Notes under the pieces: generated by a model | Database searches by the model: none | Told to the model about the DNA's origin: nothing | Seen by the model: only the letters and a program-made list of their open reading frames with translations | Program-made: the position numbers and the translations under genes | NCBI GenBank assembly: GCA_024809215.1 | Contig: JANUBW010000002.1 | Location: 868,001 to 932,000, forward strand | Direction: 5' to 3' | Length of the DNA: 64,000 nt | Source of the DNA: Niastella sp. OAS944 | Lineage (GTDB): Bacteria > Bacteroidota > Bacteroidia > Chitinophagales > Chitinophagaceae | Shown: positions 62,399 to 64,000 of the stretch, piece after piece | Layout of the letters: each line of letters opens with the position of its first letter | Numbering within the stretch: the stretch's first letter is position 1

Positions 62399-63145
62399 TT
62401 AAAGTGGGTATAGTACGGCTGCCGCCTGTTTATCTTTAGTAGATAGCACAGTAGCCCCACTACCGCATTGGCCGCCATTCATGATCGATGAAGCATCGGT
62501 ACCACCTACACCTGGCACCGCTGTTGCGCTTGACTCACCGCGGGCAGACCAGTTGGTATGCCTGAACGAAACGTTGTGACCCATTTCATGGCAAATGGTG
62601 CGCGAGCGCTGGGCAAAGCTGTTGCCGGCAATATAATTCTTATTGATCCAGATGGTGCCGCCTGCATTGCCACCTGAAGGGAAGGTACCCTGTCCGCACA
62701 CACCTGAACCCAGGTTGCTGTTAACCATGAGCACATCGTATGAAGTGCCGGTAACAAGGGTCCAATGGATCTTGCAATTGGGAACAGTGTTCCATTGGTT
62801 GATGGCAGCATCGATCTCGGCCTGCATCGATGTCATGGATGCATCAACCTTTAATCGAATATTTACCACTTTTGCTGCGGTTACCAGGCTACCTGTGTAA
62901 TACTGTTCCGGTTTAACTTTTTCAACAGGCACCTGCATGTTCTTTGGGAATACGATGTCTTCTTCAACCACATATGCATCATCCCTTTCAACGATCTGAT
63001 CGGCAGGAAAACCCAGCTCACGAATGTAGGCAAGTACTTTTGCAGCATTGTCATCCTGGTTAGCGTTCTGTTCGGCTGAGCCCGATTTTTTACAGGCAAC
63101 AAACCCAAAGGCCAATAGGATGGCCAGTGAAAATAAATTTTTCAT
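62399..63145 (-). CDS. M57-family (dual-action HEIGH) zinc metalloprotease lipoprotein
   Basis: About 248 residues from the ATG giving MKNLFSLAILLA, with lipobox (GFVACKK). The zinc motif HExxHxxxxxH appears as His186-Glu187, His190 and His196 in ICHEMGHNVSFRH, matching the Peptidase_M57 family. It is anchored in a membrane by its lipid, probably facing the surface or periplasm. ATGs three and ten codons upstream are less likely starts. Substrate unknown. Confidence 0.9.
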   Translation of the reverse strand: MKNLFSLAILLAFGFVACKKSGSAEQNANQDDNAAKVLAYIRELGFPADQIVERDDAYVVEEDIVFPKNMQVPVEKVKPEQYYTGSLVTAAKVVNIRLKVDASMTSMQAEIDAAINQWNTVPNCKIHWTLVTGTSYDVLMVNSNLGSGVCGQGTFPSGGNAGGTIWINKNYIAGNSFAQRSRTICHEMGHNVSFRHTNWSARGESSATAVPGVGGTDASSIMNGGQCGSGATVLSTKDKQAAAVLYPL

Positions 63146-63480
63146 ACTCATGTGACTTGTTTTAATGAACAATAAAGTTTAACTAAAAGTGAAGTTATCG
63201 CTTACTGTTCCGGTATTGTTGGAGTGAGAAATAGTATATTATGGCAGTCAAAAACAAATTACCGTTAATTACCATATCAGTTTCTGTTCTTCGCTTGTCT
63301 TACACGCTTATAGCTTAAAACAGCACACTTATCGGCAAAAACTGCACATTTATAAACTTCTGTATGACACTTATCAGGGTTTTATTACTTTTACGGGATT
63401 TAATTCCTTGAAGACCCACAGGCCGGCTTTGTGTGACGGTGATCAACCCTGCAACAATACCCCTTCCACCAACAATAAAA
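63146..63480. other. 335-base divergent intergenic region with a direct repeat
   Basis: ACACTTATC occurs at 63325-63333 and 63367-63375, 42 bases apart (about four helical turns), with a looser ACACGCTTAT just upstream at 63302. This may be an operator for either flanking gene. A 25-codon ATG frame at 63242 was seen but is not supported. Nothing else found. Confidence 0.35.
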
Positions 63481-64000
63481 ATGAAACCTAAATCATTACC
63501 CTATTTAATAATAGGATTAATAATTACGCTTTGCTGTAATTACGTTAAGGCCCAGGACCCTACCCTGCAGATAAGCAAGAACCCCATTACCTGTGGTGGT
63601 TCTGAAGGGGCGCTTACATTCAGCAACCTGACGCCAAACGCCACTTACCTGTTCACGTATACCGACGATGGCGTAACCAGGGGGCCCATCACCCTGGTTA
63701 CAGACGCCGCCGGGCAGGTAACCATCTCTAACCTGAATGCAGGTTCGTATAGCGATTTTATTTTCAATTTGAACGGCACTATTAAAACGCTCAATATAGC
63801 TATACCGCTACAGAACCCCATCATTCCTACAAAATTCAACAACCTTCCTCCATCATCGTTATGCCAGGGCGACCTGGCGCCTGCACTGCCGGCATCGAGT
63901 AATGGCATTCCCGGAAGCTGGAGCCCAGGTGTAATTAATAACCAAAACTCAGGCATATACACCTTTAATCCTGCGGCGGGTAGTTGCGGTACACCAGTGA
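63481..64000 (+). CDS. Secreted repeat/Ig-like protein, 5' part only
   Basis: The gene starts at an ATG encoding MKPKSLPYLIIGLIITLCC; the signal peptide ends VKAQ. It runs off the right edge after 173 codons. The visible region has NPITCGGSEGALTFSNLTP and later SSLCQGDLAPALPASSNG and GSWSPG. This is the Ig-like style of large T9SS adhesins, where each domain begins with a Cys-containing strand. Sorting domain and full length cannot be seen. Confidence 0.85.
   Translation, partial: MKPKSLPYLIIGLIITLCCNYVKAQDPTLQISKNPITCGGSEGALTFSNLTPNATYLFTYTDDGVTRGPITLVTDAAGQVTISNLNAGSYSDFIFNLNGTIKTLNIAIPLQNPIIPTKFNNLPPSSLCQGDLAPALPASSNGIPGSWSPGVINNQNSGIYTFNPAAGSCGTPV

Noticed and set aside
63242-63319. 25-codon ATG frame in the divergent gap
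   Set aside because: Too short, and nothing in spacing or composition supports it.

Overview
The window reads as chromosome of a Bacteroidota bacterium, most probably Chitinophagaceae (Niastella/Chitinophaga-like; inference). The evidence is two SusC/SusD pairs with a hybrid two-component regulator, PorP/SprF and PorE-type type IX secretion (T9SS) proteins, proteins with type A and type B T9SS sorting domains, HmuY lipoproteins, many SPII lipoproteins, and the near absence of Shine-Dalgarno sequences. I saw no tRNA, rRNA, CRISPR array, transposase or phage gene.

Layout. 0-9 kb is housekeeping: the tail of an ALDH7 dehydrogenase, an OmpA/TSP3 envelope protein, an S8 protease, a DinB-fold protein, a DUF2520 protein with Pcm, an aldo/keto reductase whose catalytic His is Asn, and an ArsR-MFS pair. 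9.2-9.9 kb is a cassette of three very small genes: two diverged paralogues around an unlisted 35-aa ORF. 10-27 kb is a polysaccharide utilisation locus on the minus strand: HTCS, SusC-SusD, SusC-SusD, a DUF1735 surface lipoprotein and a GH43-like/GH16 fusion enzyme. The target may be a beta-1,3-linked glycan such as arabinogalactan or laminarin (inference). 27-31 kb holds a HisKA_2 kinase/LytTR regulator pair and an MGDG-synthase-like glycosyltransferase. 31-42 kb is a SUKH protein followed by a T9SS block on the minus strand: two giant type B-sorted surface proteins, PorP/SprF and PorE. 42-47 kb has a NarL-type two-component pair and a polytopic membrane protein.

47-57 kb is a haem-themed region. 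It has AraC regulators, a four-gene lipoprotein operon headed by an HmuY protein, an IsdG-like haem monooxygenase coupled to an unlisted 43-aa membrane protein, and an AraC-TonB receptor-HmuY unit. 57-63 kb has an SDR lacking the usual Tyr, a 2OG-Fe(II) dioxygenase fused to a WD40 propeller, a group II truncated haemoglobin, a T9SS type A protein, a small HTH protein and an M57 metalloprotease. A secreted protein runs off the right edge.

The most unusual signal is non-coding. Gene 3' ends repeatedly carry short tandem word repeats with strict 7- or 8-nt periods, several of which supply the stop codon. The extreme case follows the TonB receptor-HmuY unit: fourteen 20-nt repeats with no indel and an invariant GGAA in every unit, ending in a strong intrinsic terminator. 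The convergent SDR gene has its own ~42-nt dyad repeats. All counts were made by eye, and family names come from motif recognition rather than database searches.
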